A stretch of DNA of 64,000 nucleotides from Monoplex corrugatus (GCA_030674185.1 CM060314.1:28102615-28166614), one strand, 5' to 3'; shown: positions 1 through 11,287, numbered from the stretch's first letter. The notes: a model not told the origin generated them from the sequence alone. Numbers and translations are program-made.

Positions 1-189
1 AATACATGTGCCCAAATGGACTCGTTTTAGCAGACATTAAGAATATAAAGAATAGTTTTAGACAGATGAAATTGCAATTATATTTAGGGCCAACTTTTTT
101 CCGTTTTACATGTTCGATTATTTTGGTACGATTATCATTATCACTGTTATTATTGTTATTATTACCATTATTATTATCATTATCATTAG

Positions 190-615
190 TAGTAGTAGTA
201 GTAGTGTTTAAAGCTCAGCCAACTGTGCAGAGCCATATCAGGCTATAACCATCACAAAACGTTGACTCGAGACAAAAAAAAAAGATTGCGAAGAAAATTA
301 TCTAAAACCGTTTCTGCACATCACATTTACTTCGAGCCAAAACTGCTGTAAATACATGCATCCTATTATCAGTCCCGATAGAAAATATTCAAGGCTTTAC
401 AGAACACATGCAGGTGAACGGACCATCAAGGTAGAAGCTGACGGGAAGAGATGACAGAGTGAAGGAGTAAGATTGAAACAGTGACAGAAAGGAGGAATTT
501 CTGGCAGAAGAGTAAGATTGAAACAGTGACAGAAAGGAGGAATCTGGCCTAGAATTTGGATAAAGTTGGGACAGTATACGTAATGAAAAGAACCCCCGAC
601 ACCCCTACGGGGTTT
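190..615 (+). repeat. ~520 bp dispersed repeat (DR-A), copy 1, degraded
   Basis: The left end reads like the other copies (CAGCC then AGAGCCATATCAGG) after an ATT/AGT-rich run. The middle is partly deleted. The 3' half carries the family's markers: a GAGCCAAAA word, CAGGTGAACGGACC, and the end with CCCCCGACACCCC. An internal stretch with AGTAAGATTGAAACAGTGAC is duplicated at about 468-535. I do not recognise a class for this family. Confidence 0.7.
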
Positions 616-1905
616 GTAAGTCAGTTCAGTGGGCGGCGTACAGAAACATGAAAACACGTTGCATGTTCGCCCACCAAAAATATGCTGACTGAACAACAGC
701 ATACAGAGGAATGTGGTCAGCTCACCTAACAGTTTCAGCTCTCCGTGCTCCACTACAAAAAGTATTTTAAATGTAATGCATTGCGAGCCCAAAATGAGTT
801 AAGAAAAAGCGCTATATAAGAACGATTTATAAGAATAATAATGATAATCATAGTGATCGTGATAATAGTAATAATAAGCCCCCATAGCATGTTTATTACT
901 TTAACATGTTAATTATAATCAGAGAACGTGTGAGCGGAGGCGTGTGCGTGTCTGTGTGCGTGTGCGTGTGCCTGTGTGTGAGGGAGACACAGAGAGAATA
1001 ACCCCCAGGAAAATACCCTGCTAGCAGCCCTTATCTAACACGTTTTATAGACCAAAGAGTATAGGCATTGTCTACCCTCTTTGATTACACTCCGAGAGAG
1101 AGCGAGTATGTCACCGCTTACATGTGTTCACCTGTGTACGAGCAGAGAAAACAGCAAGAAGGGAGTGAGGCGGAGTGAGGCGGAGCGAAGCGGACCCAGT
1201 TCAGTTCAGTGAGTTTTAAAGTCCTACCACTCTTAGAGTATACGAGGACTAGCGAAAAAAAATTTTTGAAGAAGCCTTCAATAATTTTAAAGCATTGTGA
1301 GAAACCGATGCCTTACTCGGTTCTCTGATCCACCCTGGATGGCAATCGAATGGGTGAATTGAATGGGCGGACCCAACACAACGTGGTGACATTTATGGCA
1401 AGAAAGTTGTCTGGGGAAGGGCTGGGCAAGACAAAAGAGAAAGAGTTATGGAGGGGGGGTCAGTATGTGGGGGGGGGGGGGGGGCCTTGGACGCTGATGG
1501 ACACAAATGATCTCGAGTTCAAAGCGCCTGAGGCTCTAGCCCTATCAACCCCAGGTCCTCAGGTCCTGGACAAAAGTCCTGGAGCTGCAGGTGTTTTTGT
1601 TCCTCCTGTCAGCTCTTGAGCACACATCGAGAAGAAAGGGTGTAGGTGGAAGTTAAAGAGGGAGGAACTGAGACAAAAATAAAGGACTAAGCAAGATAGA
1701 GTGCCCCGCAAGGACGACTGACCTTGCAATTAGGAAGGACACACTGCGCTTGGAATGTGTGTATGTGTGCGTGCGTAAGGATGCTCGTGTATGCGTGTGC
1801 GTGTGCGTGTATGCGTATGTAAGAGTGTGCGTGTGCACTCGCGTGCGTTCATGACAGCCAAAGGAACTAAAGGAAAGGAATACTGTGCAAGTAAGAGAGA
1901 AAGAG
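616..1905. other. Non-coding stretch, no gene seen
   Basis: This holds short AT-rich runs, a GT-rich patch near 930-980, a GAG/CGGAG-rich patch near 1150-1200 and a homopolymer-G run near 1470-1485. An open frame at 1350-1619 has low-complexity composition and no recognisable domain or splice pattern, so I do not call a gene. Confidence 0.5.
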
Positions 1906-1906
1906 A

Positions 1907-2246
<340 letters not shown>

Positions 2247-2607
2247 GCGCGTGCGCACATTTGCGAATATGTGCGTGTTCGGAATGCCGTACATGGGCTT
2301 GCGCACCTTTTCTTTTATAGCCTCTCCCATATTTTTGACAGTATTTAGAGTTCTGAGTCTGTTCAAGAGGAAATCAAGACACTCAGGCAATCCCGTATGC
2401 GCTCCATCCCAACCTATCAGGAATTATCTAGTTAGTACAAAACCCGATACGCTGGCAAGGTTTTGGAATGGGCAGTTGAACTGGGGAACTGGAGGAAGTT
2501 GTGGGGAGAACAGGATCTATGAAACATTTAAGCCATCACCACCAGAATGATTGGAGCATTGAAATAGGTAGTGACCATGCAAGCCAGTTTTTATGTTGCA
2601 GGCTGCG

Positions 2608-3145
2608 ACTTTATTATCATTATTAATGTTCAAAGGCCAATCTATTACGCAGTCATAGCAGGGCTATTCTCAAAAAACACTTCGTTGACCCTGGAAAAAA
2701 AAAACAGAAAAGAAAATCGAGTACACATATCAATGCATTCATGCACATAATCTAAGGATATGTTCCTGGCGTTGACCATTTTGTCCAATTTATCATCAGT
2801 TGATTCGAAAAAAAAAAAAAACGTGAATACAAATGTGAACATAACTAAGGACACTAGAGCATACGTAAAAAATGTCCGACATTACCTAAAATCGCTCCTG
2901 CACAACACATTTCCTGAAAGCCAAATATGCACTTATTTCATGTACCCAATTATCAATCCTATGAGAAAGTATTAAGGCTTCATAAAACACGTGCAGGTGA
3001 TGGACCAGCAAAGAGAAAATGATAGGAAAAGATGACAGAAAGCAAAGGAAGAAGGAAGAAACAAAGTGACAAAAGAGGAAATTTTTAGCACAGAATTTCC
3101 TGATGGTGGGGATAGTATGTTTTTTATACTAAGATTCCCTGGCAT
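2608..3145 (+). repeat. DR-A dispersed repeat, copy 2
   Basis: This is a near full-length copy. It contains the A-rich stretch, GTACACATATCAATGCATTC, the CTGGCGTTGACCA word, the GTACCCAATTATCAATCC word and the GAATTTCC plus GGTGGGGATA end. It ends about 65 bp before the candidate exon at 3210-3260. Confidence 0.8.
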
Positions 3146-3209
3146 CAGAGCCAGCCAGAATGCGAGAAACAGGAAATGTTGGGGGAAAATATAGCACATT
3201 AAAACATAC

Positions 3210-3260
3210 CCATAAACACCATAGAGATGGCGAAGGCCAAGATGACCAGATGGTAGATCA
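3210..3260 (-). CDS. Short internal exon encoding a transmembrane helix
   Basis: On the minus strand a pyrimidine-rich acceptor ending TTTCTGTTGCAG precedes 51 bases, followed by the donor GTATGT. Read in phase 1 the exon gives VIYHLVILAFAISMVFMG, completing its first codon with one base from upstream; this is a typical membrane-spanning helix. Entry and exit phases are both 1, matching the phase-1 end of the proline-rich exon at 13447-13693, so joining the two keeps the frame and makes the first residue Val. I infer they belong to one gene encoding a small membrane protein with a proline-rich cytoplasmic N-terminus. I cannot name the family, and further exons would lie below this position or between the two. 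The exon is too short to show as an ordinary open frame. Splice sites are good on both sides; the gene link is inferred. Confidence 0.55.
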
Positions 3261-3359
3261 CTGCAACAGAAAATCACATTAACTTTATTTTCTTTTTCTG
3301 TATGGACATAACACTTTCATGTGGTTACATGCCCATGTCCGTTATCGACAGGCTTTAAA

Positions 3360-3605
3360 AGGACACTAGTCACTGGATTAACATAACACCTGCTGACTTA
3401 AGTTGTCGGGTCAAATCCCCGCAGTCCGACTCATGTGGGATTTTCCACCCTCCAACCGGTTCCTACCCACAAATAAGCGTGCTATGGGTTCGTTGAAAGG
3501 ACTGGGACTACACATTTCGAGTCTCGCCCACATCACAAATGTGTCACTGAGGGCGTTTTATTTCAGTTTCCAGACCAACACCGCATGTGTCAGTATTTCT
3601 TGGAT
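3360..3605 (+). repeat. tRNA-derived SINE family 1, degraded copy
   Basis: The body matches the better copy at 26422-26690 (TGTGGGATTTTCC, ACCGGTTCCTACCCA, CTATGGGTTCGTTG, GGACTGGGAC, CGAGTCT). A decayed box B (GGGTCAAATCCCC) is visible near 3408-3420; box A is no longer clear. Confidence 0.65.
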
Positions 3606-4089
3606 CCAACTAATAACGGTTACATAATTAAAGGAAGCATCTCAAATCACAATGTAACTTCACGTTGTTATCACTGCAATCCTTGCGTATCGTCATACAT
3701 TGTAAAAAAAGACTGTCCCTGATTCTGTGACCTTTCTTATCTTGCTCTCGTATGGTGACATCACTGTGGTATGTTTTGGAGGCGAGGTGGGGTGACGACA
3801 CTGAGGTAGATGAGGCAGCAGATAATTACTTATCAATTACTGTTATTTATTTGCTCGTTTACTTAGGATCAAAGTCGCCCTATTCGTACTGGCCACAGGC
3901 TGACAGTTGTTACTGACAGTTTTAAGGCGATACTGATAAAAATGAATAAGCTATTGGACAGGACTGACTTTGCTAAGGTTATTAATCCGTTTTTATCACA
4001 ACAACTTTAATAAGTGAACTGCAGATTTCTCTCCTTGATGAAAGTGCATCGCGATTTTACTGCACCACTTGTTATGCATACATGTCCGT
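3606..4089. other. Non-coding stretch, nothing recognised
   Basis: This unique-looking AT-rich sequence has no open frame of interest, simple repeat or recognisable element. Confidence 0.5.
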
Positions 4090-4210
4090 TTTCCGACTAG
4101 AGTGGGTTCTTCTAAGAAGTGTTGCCAGAGATAACTCTTTAGATATTTGACGCACGCTAACTACGTGCTGCACATGATTTATATTTATCGTCAGATTTGA
4201 AAGATCCAAC
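4090..4210 (+). repeat. Dispersed repeat DR-B core, copy 1
   Basis: The word ACGTGCTGCACATGATTTAT followed by TTATCGTC recurs in related form near 4960-5005. It is followed by a G-rich homopolymer stretch at 4240-4265. Confidence 0.45.
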
Positions 4211-4739
4211 ACCCAGGCCCCACTGGCGCCCTGCTGGCCGGGCGGGGGGGTGGGGGGGGAGGGGTGGTAGTGGAGGCGGATGTGGTAATGGGGTTGGGGG
4301 ATAAATTTATATCCACCCGTGAACCAAAACCCGATACCTTTGTTTTCTCAGGTAACATTTTACCAACGGGCTGCCATTTTAATTTGGCAACCACCACTTC
4401 CACAAAAACGTTATCTTATTGCATACAGAATGATACATTTAAACAATAGTAGAGGTTATGTAAAATATGAAATATTTCTTATTGGCGTTCTCATCCTTAT
4501 CCTGATTCTAGTTATGGTTTTATTGTTCTTTTGTTGCTGGTAGTAGTAGTGATGATAGTAGTCGTCTCAGAACAGTCTACATCAAAACTACAGACTATAA
4601 AAAATAGTAACGGTATTTCAAAAATTATATATTTCTATTGTTTTTGTTGATCTCGTTCTTATTGTGGTTCTTTTGATTTTATTGTTAGTTTTGTTGCTGC
4701 CATTAGTGTTGATAGTAGTAGTAGTCTCAGAATTGTTTA

Positions 4740-5015
4740 CATTTAAAAACATCGATCATCCTTAACTGGATTTGGATGGACTGGATTGGATTTTTTCTGT
4801 GCGAAAATATGGGTTGCTCTCCACGGAGAATGCTCATCACCATGGTAAAGCGCCAGCCATTTTTTCTCTCTTTATCAGTGTATGTAGGCTATGTATTTTG
4901 GTTTATCTGTTTAAGTGGATTTTGCCACAGGATGTCAGAAAATGATGCCGTGGGATCTTTAACGTGCGCAAAGTGCGTGCTGCACAAGTGACCTCGATTT
5001 ATCGTCTTTTCCAGG
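4740..5015 (+). repeat. Dispersed repeat DR-B, copy 2
   Basis: This shares GTGCGTGCTGCAC, a CTCGATTT word and ATTTATCGTC with the copy near 4090-4210. The 4500-4745 interval upstream also has two related blocks, each with TAGTAGTAGT and CTCAGAA followed by GTTTAC or GTCTAC, suggesting a local duplication. Confidence 0.45.
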
Positions 5016-5059
5016 CGGACTCCTTAGTATTACTTGAATTGCTTATATCTAACAAAAAG

Positions 5060-5245
5060 TTATATCACATCACATCACAGGCTACACCACCCCAAACCAC
5101 ATCAGATACCATCATTACGTTAATTACATTTCACTACAGTACACATGAAAAACATGTCTCGTCACATCACGTCAACTACGTCACGTCGCATCATATCACG
5201 TCACGTCATATCACGTCACGTCACATCACGTTTCCGAACATCTAT
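5060..5245. repeat. (TCACATCACG)-type short tandem repeat
   Basis: Units of TCACATCAC and CACGTCA are reiterated imperfectly, most densely at 5158-5232. Confidence 0.8.
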
Positions 5246-5431
5246 CACCCTCTCTTCGAATAAAACCTATACACATAATCAGACTGTCATCTCACTTTCC
5301 GAGTTGAACATTCTTCCTGTGAGTACGGGGTGATTCTCCTCCTTGTGCGTCATCAGATTGACAGGCTGGTAGACTCCCGCCCGCTCAAGTGGTGATTCCT
5401 CTGTTGCCGAGTAGCTCGGTCCTTTACAGAA

Positions 5432-5560
5432 CATGTTATTGTTATTGTTGCTTAAAACTCAGCCGACTGCGAGAGCCATATCAGGGCTATAACTGCTTCA
5501 AAAATACAAAACTTCAACAGTAAAAAAAAAAAAAAAAGAATTAAATACACATAACGCATC
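5432..5560 (+). repeat. DR-A dispersed repeat, copy 3, 5' piece
   Basis: The 5' end of the family (CAGCCGACTGCGAGAGCCAT) runs to the A-rich stretch and then breaks at AACGCATC (5553-5560). The same octamer reappears at 9832-9839, where the rest of the repeat resumes. The copy is therefore split by the LINE in between, and the octamer is the likely target-site duplication. Confidence 0.75.
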
Positions 5561-5584
5561 TCAAAACAAAGCAAAAAAAATCGC

Positions 5585-6240
5585 CACATGGAATGTTAGG
5601 ACATTGTTGCAGAAAGGTTAATTAGACAATGTCAAAATGAAAATGGAAAGGCTTAACATTAGCATTTTAGGACTAGGGGAAGTGAGATGGAAGGGAACAG
5701 GCTTGATAACATCAGGAGAGCATACAATAATATATTGTGGTGGAAACTCACATGAAAGAGGAGAAGGCATCATAATTGACAGGGACAAATCAAAAGTAGT
5801 TAGGGGATACTGAGCTGTGTCCGACAGAGTTTTACTGGTTAAGTGAATGGCAGGCCATTTGAATTCAACATCATTCAGGTGTATGTACCAACATCCGCTA
5901 GTACTCAGGACGAAATTGACAACTTCTACGAAGTATTAGAGATGGCCAAGGCCCAGTGTAAATCACAAGAAGTTACAATAATAATGGGAGATTTTAATGC
6001 TTAAGTGGGACAGGATAGGGTGAAAGATATAGTTGGACCTCATGGCCTTGGAACACAAAATGAAAGGGGAGGGAATCTTGTAGAATGGGCACAGATGAAT
6101 GAGTTCATAGTAGGAAACACCTGGTTTGAGCAGCCTAGTAGAAGAAAATGGACTTGGATGAGTCCAGGAGATAACAAAAATCAGATTGACTACATCCTGA
6201 TCAATAAAAGATTTAGAAATTCTTACCGACAGCAAAAACA
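5585..6240 (+). pseudogene. LINE apurinic-type endonuclease domain, broken
   Basis: Reading with frame changes gives family motifs in order: IATWNVRTLLQKG at the start, ISILGLGEVRW, a MGDFNA motif near 5985-6002 followed at once by a stop, and QIDYILINKR near 6182-6211. These belong to the exonuclease/endonuclease/phosphatase fold that nicks target DNA in LINEs; the proteins are often labelled craniofacial development protein 2-like in databases. In-frame stops occur after QKG and after KVVRGY, so no functional protein is made. The DFNA and IDY motifs fit well; the exact clade is less sure. Confidence 0.8.
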
Positions 6241-7132
6241 CTACCAGGCGCAGACTGCAACAGTGACCACAAGCCTGTAGTGGGAGGAGTTAGGCTGAAA
6301 TTAAGGAAAAGGAAACAGACCAAAAGCAGCATCAAACTAAATCTTGGACTCTTAAAGACAGATGAAGTGATACGTAAAAAATTTAACGTACATGTTCAAA
6401 ACAAATTCAGTGCTCTGGAAGACGTTGGTGACAGTGAGGAACAATGGACAAAGTTGAGAAACTCGACAAATGAAGCTTGTGAAGGAATCCCTAGAATAGA
6501 TAGAAAAGCAAAAAAAAAAACTGGATGACAAAAAAAATTCTAGGCTTGATGGAGGAACAAAGGAACGCAAAGAGAAAGGAAATATACAGGAAGATAAAAA
6601 AATCAGGAATAGGTGCAATGAAGCTAAGGAAGCTTGGCTGAAAAAATGCAAAGAATAGAAGACCGACACAAAACGGATCCTAAGGGTATAAATCGAAAGA
6701 TGGTACATGGAAAAAGACAAACTATTAGATAGATGGGGACAGTACATTAAAGACCTTTTTGAAGATGACAGAAACGAAGAACACATAAGAAAGAACGTTG
6801 AAGGACCACCCATAATAAAAGATGTAGAGCAGCACCGAAAAAGATGAAACCAGGAAAAGCCCCAGGACCAGACAACATTACTACTACTGTAATACTACAG
6901 AGATTGAAGCCCTGGAGGAATTTGGTACTGAAAAAGTAAGACCTAAATGGGATTCATGGCACTGGAAAAATCCCCAAAGTCAAGTCAAAATCAATTTTCA
7001 TTGCACTTCCAAAGAAGACAGGGGCTAAATAGAATGCGAACTCCATCGCACAATCAGCTTGATGAGTCATGTAACAAAAATCCTATTAAGAATAATCATG
7101 ACAAGGAATAGAATCAAAAGAAAGAGGACAGT

Positions 7133-7380
7133 GTGGATTTGTCGAAGGGAAAGGAACTAATTAATGCCATACATATCCAAAGAATAATCACAGAGAGGTC
7201 AATTGAGATGAATAAGGATTTATATTTATGCATTGTTGATTATACCAAGGCTTTCGATCGGGTAAGACATGAAGAATTGATCAACCAACTAGAAAGACTC
7301 AATATTGATGGAAAAGATCTACGAATAATCACAACTATGTATTGGGAACAAACAGCTGCAACGAGAACAGAAAACGATAT
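7133..7380 (+). pseudogene. LINE reverse transcriptase, N-terminal half
   Basis: The frame contains LCIVDYTKAFDRVRHEELI, the conserved palm motif with its first catalytic Asp, preceded by a fingers segment (KELINAIHIQRIITERSIE). It runs to ATRTENDI and is then cut by the Tc1 insertion at 7382. Upstream sequence (6280-7130) has LINE-like composition with many frame breaks. Confidence 0.85.
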
Positions 7381-7381
7381 A

Positions 7382-9008
7382 TACTACACGTCATTATTGA
7401 AGGGCCAGGAACGTTTTTGAGTCAATTTTTGAAAGGAGAAATAACCTATTTTCTCTTACTCTTTTCTCCAATTCGTTGCCGTAACTGAATGGATAAGAGC
7501 TCAGACAACATTGCAGTTTCCTTTTGGCACGTGTTTGGGGATTTGCCGATTTGCAATGGGCGGCCCAAGGAAGACAATTTCCACACGAAATTGTCGAATC
7601 TTCAGCAGGGTCTCTCTGACGACGCAGGCAAGGTAGCGACAAAATTCGCTTTGCACGTGCAAGGCAAGCCCTTTTTGAACACTACTCCAGCCAAAGTTGC
7701 CCGCAGACGAGGATAAAAAGGACCCGTTCTTGGTTCGTTTTAACCATGCTTGCAAGACGACGGACGACGGATGACGGATGACGGATGAGCAGCGGGGGAG
7801 AGCCCTCGCTCTGCTTGATGAAGGCCTAGCGCAGCGGGAAGTTGCTAGACGACTTGAAGTGTCGCATTCCACAATCCAGAGACTGCTGGAGCGCTTCAAT
7901 GAGACTGGAGCAGTCCAGGAAAGGCGTCACACAGGTCGACCCAGAGTAACGACAAGACAGCAAGACCGCTACCTTGCCCTCTCCGTCCTGAGGGAAAGGG
8001 CATCCACTGCGGTGACCTTGAGGGGTCAGCTGAGGGACGCAACAGGTGCTAACATCAGCTGCAGCACGGTGAGAAGACGGCTACATGAGGCAAACTTGAG
8101 GTCACGGAGACCGGCCGTCCGACCGTGCTGTCACCGGTCAACAGAGTGCGCCGCATGACCTGGGCCAGGGAGCACGTGACCTGGACAAGGCAACAGTGGG
8201 CCCGGGTCTTGTTTTCGGATGAGTCCAGGTTCACCCTGACCTTTAACGATGGCCGGGCTCGGGTGTGGCGACGTCAAGGGGAGAGGTTCGCTGACGCCAC
8301 TGTCCAAGAGCATAACCGGTACGGCGGCGGGTCGGTGATGGTGTGGGGTGGCATGAGCCGTGGTACCCGGACCCCCCTGCTCCCCATTGACGGCATCCTG
8401 AACGGGGTCCGGTACCGGGACGAGGTTCTGGCGGCCGTGGCACTGCCTGCGCTTGTGGACCTTGGTCAAGGCGCCATCTTCCAGGACGACAATGCACCTG
8501 CGCATCGAGCACGCCTTGTGACCGACTTCCTGGAGCAGCATGAAGTCGTCCGTATGGCCTGGCCAGCGTGCTCACCTGACCTGAACCCAATTGAACACCT
8601 CTGGGATGTGCTCGGGAGGCGCATCAGGGACAACCACCCCCCACCGGACACCCTGGCCAGGCTGGTCGACATCCTGCAGATCGAGTGGGCGGCCATCCCT
8701 CAGGACACACTCCGTACCCTTGTGGGGTCGATGCATCGGCGCTGTGAAGCATGCATCCAGGCTCGGGGCGGACACACGCGATATTGAAAACAGATTGGCC
8801 AAATCTGACACTTTGTTTTTTGAAAAGGGGGGGGATGTTCCTTTAAATGCATGTGCTGTTCACTAATGGGTCATTGTGCCAATTTCTTTTTCCAAAACAG
8901 GTGTGGAAATGATGAAATAAAACATAGAATCAATTCTAAACATTGTCAATTATTTCAACTTAATTAGAGAGGAAGGAAGAAGTGGCCCTTAAATTATGAT
9001 TAGGAGTA
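7382..9008 (+). mobile_element. Tc1/mariner transposon, complete ends, broken transposase
   Basis: The ends are inverted and share 20 of 26 bases. The left reads TACTACACGTC then AAGGGCCA; the right, reversed, reads TACTCCTAATC then AAGGGCCA. A TA dinucleotide lies on each side (7380-7381 and 9009-9010). Removing the element plus one TA rejoins the LINE frame (ENDI to SSFKIPKRVRQG), which fixes both boundaries. The 1627 bp length suits this superfamily. Confidence 0.9.
7778..8787 (+). pseudogene. Tc1-type DD34E transposase with a one-base frameshift
   Basis: The N-terminal part starts at the ATG at 7778 and has a helix-turn-helix (QREVARRLEVSHSTIQRLLE) and a TGRPR DNA-contact motif. The catalytic part reads in another frame from about 8125. 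It has FSDESRF with the first Asp, FQDDNAPAH with the second, and NPIEHLWD with the Glu; exactly 34 residues separate the last two, the DD34E signature. GGGSVMVWGGM is also present. The two parts would make about 347 residues, normal for the family. They are joined by the loss of one base near 8123-8126. I see no in-frame stop within either part, so inactivation could be recent or could be an assembly error. Confidence 0.9.
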
Positions 9009-9010
9009 TA

Positions 9011-9831
9011 AGTTCTTTCAAAATACCAAAAGAGTCAGACAAGGTGTTTTATCACCAGATCGATTTTCATTTTACAGCGAAAACATGAGAAACCTAGAAG
9101 ACCACCCTGGGTTAAAGGTTGGAGGAAAAATGATATTCGATACGCAGATGGCACCGTGCTAATTGCAGAAAATGAAAGGGACCTACAAAACCCTGTGAAT
9201 ATACTAGAAATAGAAAGCAAAGGTAAGGGCTTGGAACTAAACAGCAAGAAGACTGAAGTCATGGTGATCAGATAAGTTTGAATATCTGGGAACGATCATT
9301 TCACCAGACGGCAGATGCACATTGGAAATAGCTAGCAGAATCGGCCAAGCCAAAACAGCATTCAAGAAGATGAAAAGTATTCTTACCAACAAATGCCTAT
9401 CAATTAACAGGAAGAGTTCTTGAATGTTATATAGAACCGATGTTATACAGTTGTGAGGCGTGGACAGTCAACAAGCAAAGCCAGAACAAGATCGAGGCAG
9501 CCGGGATGTTTCTAAGAATAATGTTGAGTTCCATGGACAGCAAAGAAAACAAACGAGTCAGTCTTGATGGAGGCAGACACAAGATCATTCATAAGATTAG
9601 GAAGAGACAGGCAACATTTATAGGCCATTTTATGTGGAATGAAAACTGGAGCACCTGGTCACACACGAAAGCTAGAGGGAAACACCAGATAGACCCAGGG
9701 AGAAGATATCTGATGGACTTGCAGAGTGGCTGAAGACAGAGGGTGTAAGATGTGCTTGCGGCAACAAGGGATAGATACATATGGAGGGCCATGATCGCCA
9801 ACGCCATGTGACAAGGAACTTGATGATGATC
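9011..9831 (+). pseudogene. LINE reverse transcriptase C-terminal half and tail
   Basis: After the Tc1 element the frame resumes with RVRQGVLSPD. After a frame change it reads NDIRYADGTVLIAENERDLQ: the catalytic YADD box has become YADG. Later pieces include FEYLGTIISPDGRC, then a GHF motif region and the C-terminal WRAM-like segment. Multiple stops follow 9420. The element ends in TGATGATGAT. Confidence 0.85.
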
Positions 9832-10235
9832 AACGCATCCACGCACACATTCTAAGGACATGGCCCCGGCGTTGACCACTCCATCCAATTTATCGCACAG
9901 GGTATTTAAAAAACACACCTGAATATAAATATAAGCATACTTAAGGACACCAAAACATAAAAACGGGTCTAAATTACCTAAAAGTCCTTCCCCATATCTC
10001 ATCTCCCTAGAGCCAAAGATGCACTTTATACATGTACCCAATTATCAATCAAGAAAAAGTACGCATCGAACACAGGTGAATGGACCAGCAAGGCAGAAAA
10101 TGATAGGAAGAAATAACAAAGCAAAGCAATAAGGCAGAAACAAAGTGACATAAGAGGAAATTTCTAGCACAGAATTTCCAGAGGGTGGGGATACCATTTA
10201 TGCTGAAAGAACTCCCGACATCCCCACAGGGGGGT
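9832..10235 (+). repeat. DR-A dispersed repeat, copy 3, 3' piece
   Basis: This continues the family from the point where copy 3 was cut: an ACGCACACATTCTAAGGACA word, GGCGTTGACCACTCC, GTACCCAATTATCAATC, CAGGTGAATGGACCAGCAAG, and the GGTGGGGATACCATT end with a CCCCACAGGGG hairpin. Confidence 0.8.
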
Positions 10236-10312
10236 CAGAACACATGAGGTAAGACAGAATAAAGTCTCTTAAAAGCTTGGAATAGTAATGACGAAGGAGG
10301 AGTCAATACTCT

Positions 10313-10690
10313 CATCATCAGGTGCCCTGCCGCATGGCGTTGGCGATCATGGACTTCCATCTGTCTCTATCTCTCGCTGCCCCTAGCATCTCCCCCACTC
10401 TCCTCGTCCCCAGCCACTCTGCAAGTCCGTCCAGCATTTTCTCACTGGGTCTACCCGGTGCTCTTTCCCTCCAGCTTTCCCGTTGTGACTAAGTGCTCCA
10501 AATCCCCCTTCCTCATAAAATGGCCTATAAATGTTGCCTGTCTTTTCCTAATCTTCCTTATGAATGATCTACTTGTGTCTGCCTCCATCAAGACTGTCTC
10601 ATTTGTTTTCTTTGCTGTCCATGGAACTCTCAACATTCTTCTCAGAAACCACATCTCGACTGCCTCAATCTTGTTCTGGTTGTCAATATT
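10313..10690 (-). mobile_element. RTE-like LINE, 3' fragment
   Basis: On the minus strand the C-terminal LINE segment reads WFLRRMLRVPWTAKKTNE, then KIRKRQATFIGHFMRKGDLE, and ends in the same CGCCATGCGGCAGGGCACC plus (TGA)n tail as the split copy. It is 5'-truncated, as usual for LINEs. Confidence 0.85.
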
Positions 10691-10794
10691 CTATATCCCT
10701 AAAATCGTAGGGCAGTGATGTGGTAAGGGACTAAGCTTTTGTTGGGGCCAATATTATGAAGGCGGAGCCTATTTTCCTCTCCTGGCTGTCTTAA

Positions 10795-10979
10795 CCCTTT
10801 GACTCCCGCACCGTGTCCACCAGCATCCTGCATTGTCAGTCATGCTAGCAAAGCAAAGACTTAACCCTTTGACTTCCTCACCCTATCCACCAGCTTCCTG
10901 CAGGAAGCTGGTGAATGGGGTGAGGGAGTCAACGGGTCAACTTTTTGCAGTTGGCGAATAGGGTGCAGGACTCAAAGGG
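10795..10979. mobile_element. TTAA-flanked MITE (piggyBac-like ends), copy 1
   Basis: TTAA lies on both sides (10791-10794, 10980-10983). The termini are inverted: CCCTTTGACTCCCGCACC on the left and, reversed, CCCTTTGAGTCCTGCACC on the right. A second TTAACCCTTTGAC lies inside at 10861. A palindrome centred on a CTGCAG site near 10901 has about 24 bp arms. There is no coding sequence. TTAA targets and CCC termini are typical of piggyBac-mobilised elements. Confidence 0.8.
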
Positions 10980-10983
10980 TTAA

Positions 10984-11287
10984 CTAAACAGGCTCAGTTA
11001 CCCATTCACAGCTGAATGGACTTGAAGCCCCTCACACCACACACCGAATCAGGATCGAACTCGTCTAGTCAGTAGATGGCAGGGGCCTCGACGGCGGCTA
11101 GGGCTGTGGGAAGGAAATGGGGAAAGGACAGTCAAGTCTCCTGACACTGTATTGTGCTGTCAGGCCACTGTTCTGCTCGATGTCGGTAACCATGTAATAT
11201 ATCTGTTCATGATCGAGTCGTTGGGGACTAAACTTGCACTCCCACCTGGCTTGTTGGGTGAGGAGGGTCACTAGTGGGACGTGTGGA
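10984..11287. other. Non-coding stretch, nothing recognised
   Basis: No open frame, simple repeat or family match was seen here. A further partial MITE begins at its right edge. Confidence 0.4.

Larger units (their letters stand above)
5561..9831 (+). mobile_element. RTE-like non-LTR retrotransposon, dead, split by a Tc1 element
   Basis: The element begins almost directly in an endonuclease domain and ends in a short (TGA)n tail, a 3' end typical of RTE-type LINEs. Without the Tc1 insertion it is about 2.6 kb. It is flanked by AACGCATC duplications and interrupts DR-A copy 3. Three protein segments are readable: the endonuclease (5585-6240), the RT fingers and palm (about 7133-7379), and the rest of the RT plus C-terminus (9011-9831). 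Stops and frameshifts interrupt all three. Partial 3' copies of the same family lie at 10313, 14225, 35103 and 35846. Confidence 0.85.
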
